Shown here one piece after another: positions 20,280-20,509 of a DNA stretch of 20,509 nucleotides. The position numbers and the translations under genes were made by a program. The stretch's first letter is position 1. The number at the start of each line of letters is the position of its first letter. This DNA is from Pelargonium cotyledonis (Eukaryota > Streptophyta > Magnoliopsida > Geraniales > Geraniaceae): contig JAYMTA010001343.1 in NCBI GenBank assembly GCA_036897625.1, positions 1-20,509 of the forward strand. The letters are read 5' to 3'. The notes under the pieces are model-generated. The model saw only the letters and a list, made by a program, of their open reading frames with translations, searched no databases and was not told the DNA's origin.

Positions 20280-20509
20280 TCAGCTCTTCATGGTTCAAGG
20301 GTTGGCTCTTGGGTGCGGTTTTGGTTCTCTTTGGTGCATTTCCAAAAGTGTATTTTCGTCTCAAACAGATTAGAAGTTGTTGAACTTTTATTCTTTCCCT
20401 CATCAAACATTTTACAATTGTTAGTTGCTTATTTTAGTTTGTGAAAGCTTGTTGATTACTCTTTATGACTTGTTTCATTTGAGAGTTCACATTTGCTGGA
20501 TTAGCATTT

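Larger units (their letters stand above)
19693..20509 (+). mobile_element. Athila/Tat-type LTR, start of an element running off the window
   Basis: The segment opens TGATAACTCGCATTTGATGC and continues with TTTTGCCC-type T-rich sequence, AAAGAGCCGAAAAAGAC, and two copies of CTGGCGCTGC (20,001-20,010 and 20,021-20,030). This wording is characteristic of LTRs of plant Athila/Tat gypsy elements as I know them. A TATA box is at 20,269-20,279. It ends inside the R-U5 part at the window edge, so neither the far LTR end nor a primer-binding site is available. The short plus frames inside it are not genes. Confidence 0.6.

Overview
The window is nuclear DNA of a flowering plant, most likely a eudicot. 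It holds one protein-coding gene with 12 coding exons, AT-rich introns, and a protein that reads as the plant SEC24A type. Beside it lies a dense, nested patch of degraded LTR retrotransposons and small hAT-like DNA elements. All family assignments come from reading the sequence and from family knowledge; no database search was run. There is no bacterial or phage content, no CRISPR array, no tRNA or rRNA gene and no second intact host gene.

Left half (about 1 to 10,670): a complete minus-strand gene for a COPII coat subunit, SEC24. Its ATG is at 9617 and its TGA at 1355-1353. The exons I placed join into an uninterrupted 3,087-nt CDS (1,028 residues). A non-coding first exon and a 5'UTR intron lie upstream, with a predicted uORF spliced across that intron. 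A possible 3'UTR intron follows the stop. The intron between coding exons 8 and 9 has both hallmarks of a minor-spliceosome (U12-type) intron. The introns also hold a 30-bp tandem repeat, a perfect 12-bp hairpin and a diverged direct duplication.

Gene edge (10,669 to 11,074): a 406-bp hAT-like MITE sits about 50-80 bp upstream of the likely transcription start, so it forms the distal edge of the core promoter.

Right half (about 11,100 to 20,509): transposon remnants. A plus-strand LTR-like promoter segment (about 11,880-12,675) carries an array of TGGTCAA units at 10-bp spacing and a TATA box. It runs into a short leader or gag-like stretch. This abuts a minus-strand Athila/Tat-type Ty3/gypsy gag pseudogene (13,246-17,030), which is preceded in its own direction by a decayed tRNA-Asp primer-binding site (17,125-17,141) and LTR-like sequence. 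The gag is interrupted by two hAT-like insertions (949 bp and 922 bp). Removing each insertion with one 8-bp target copy removes a whole number of codons and rejoins the gag frame. A further promoter-like segment follows (18.5-19.4 kb). The last 0.8 kb looks like the start of another Athila/Tat-type LTR that runs off the window, with an ACGTCA-motif array at 11-bp spacing upstream of its TATA box.

No wholly new biological system is visible. The points most worth following are the U12-type intron, the frame-validated nested insertions, the two helically phased motif arrays in LTR promoters, and the in-frame uORF.
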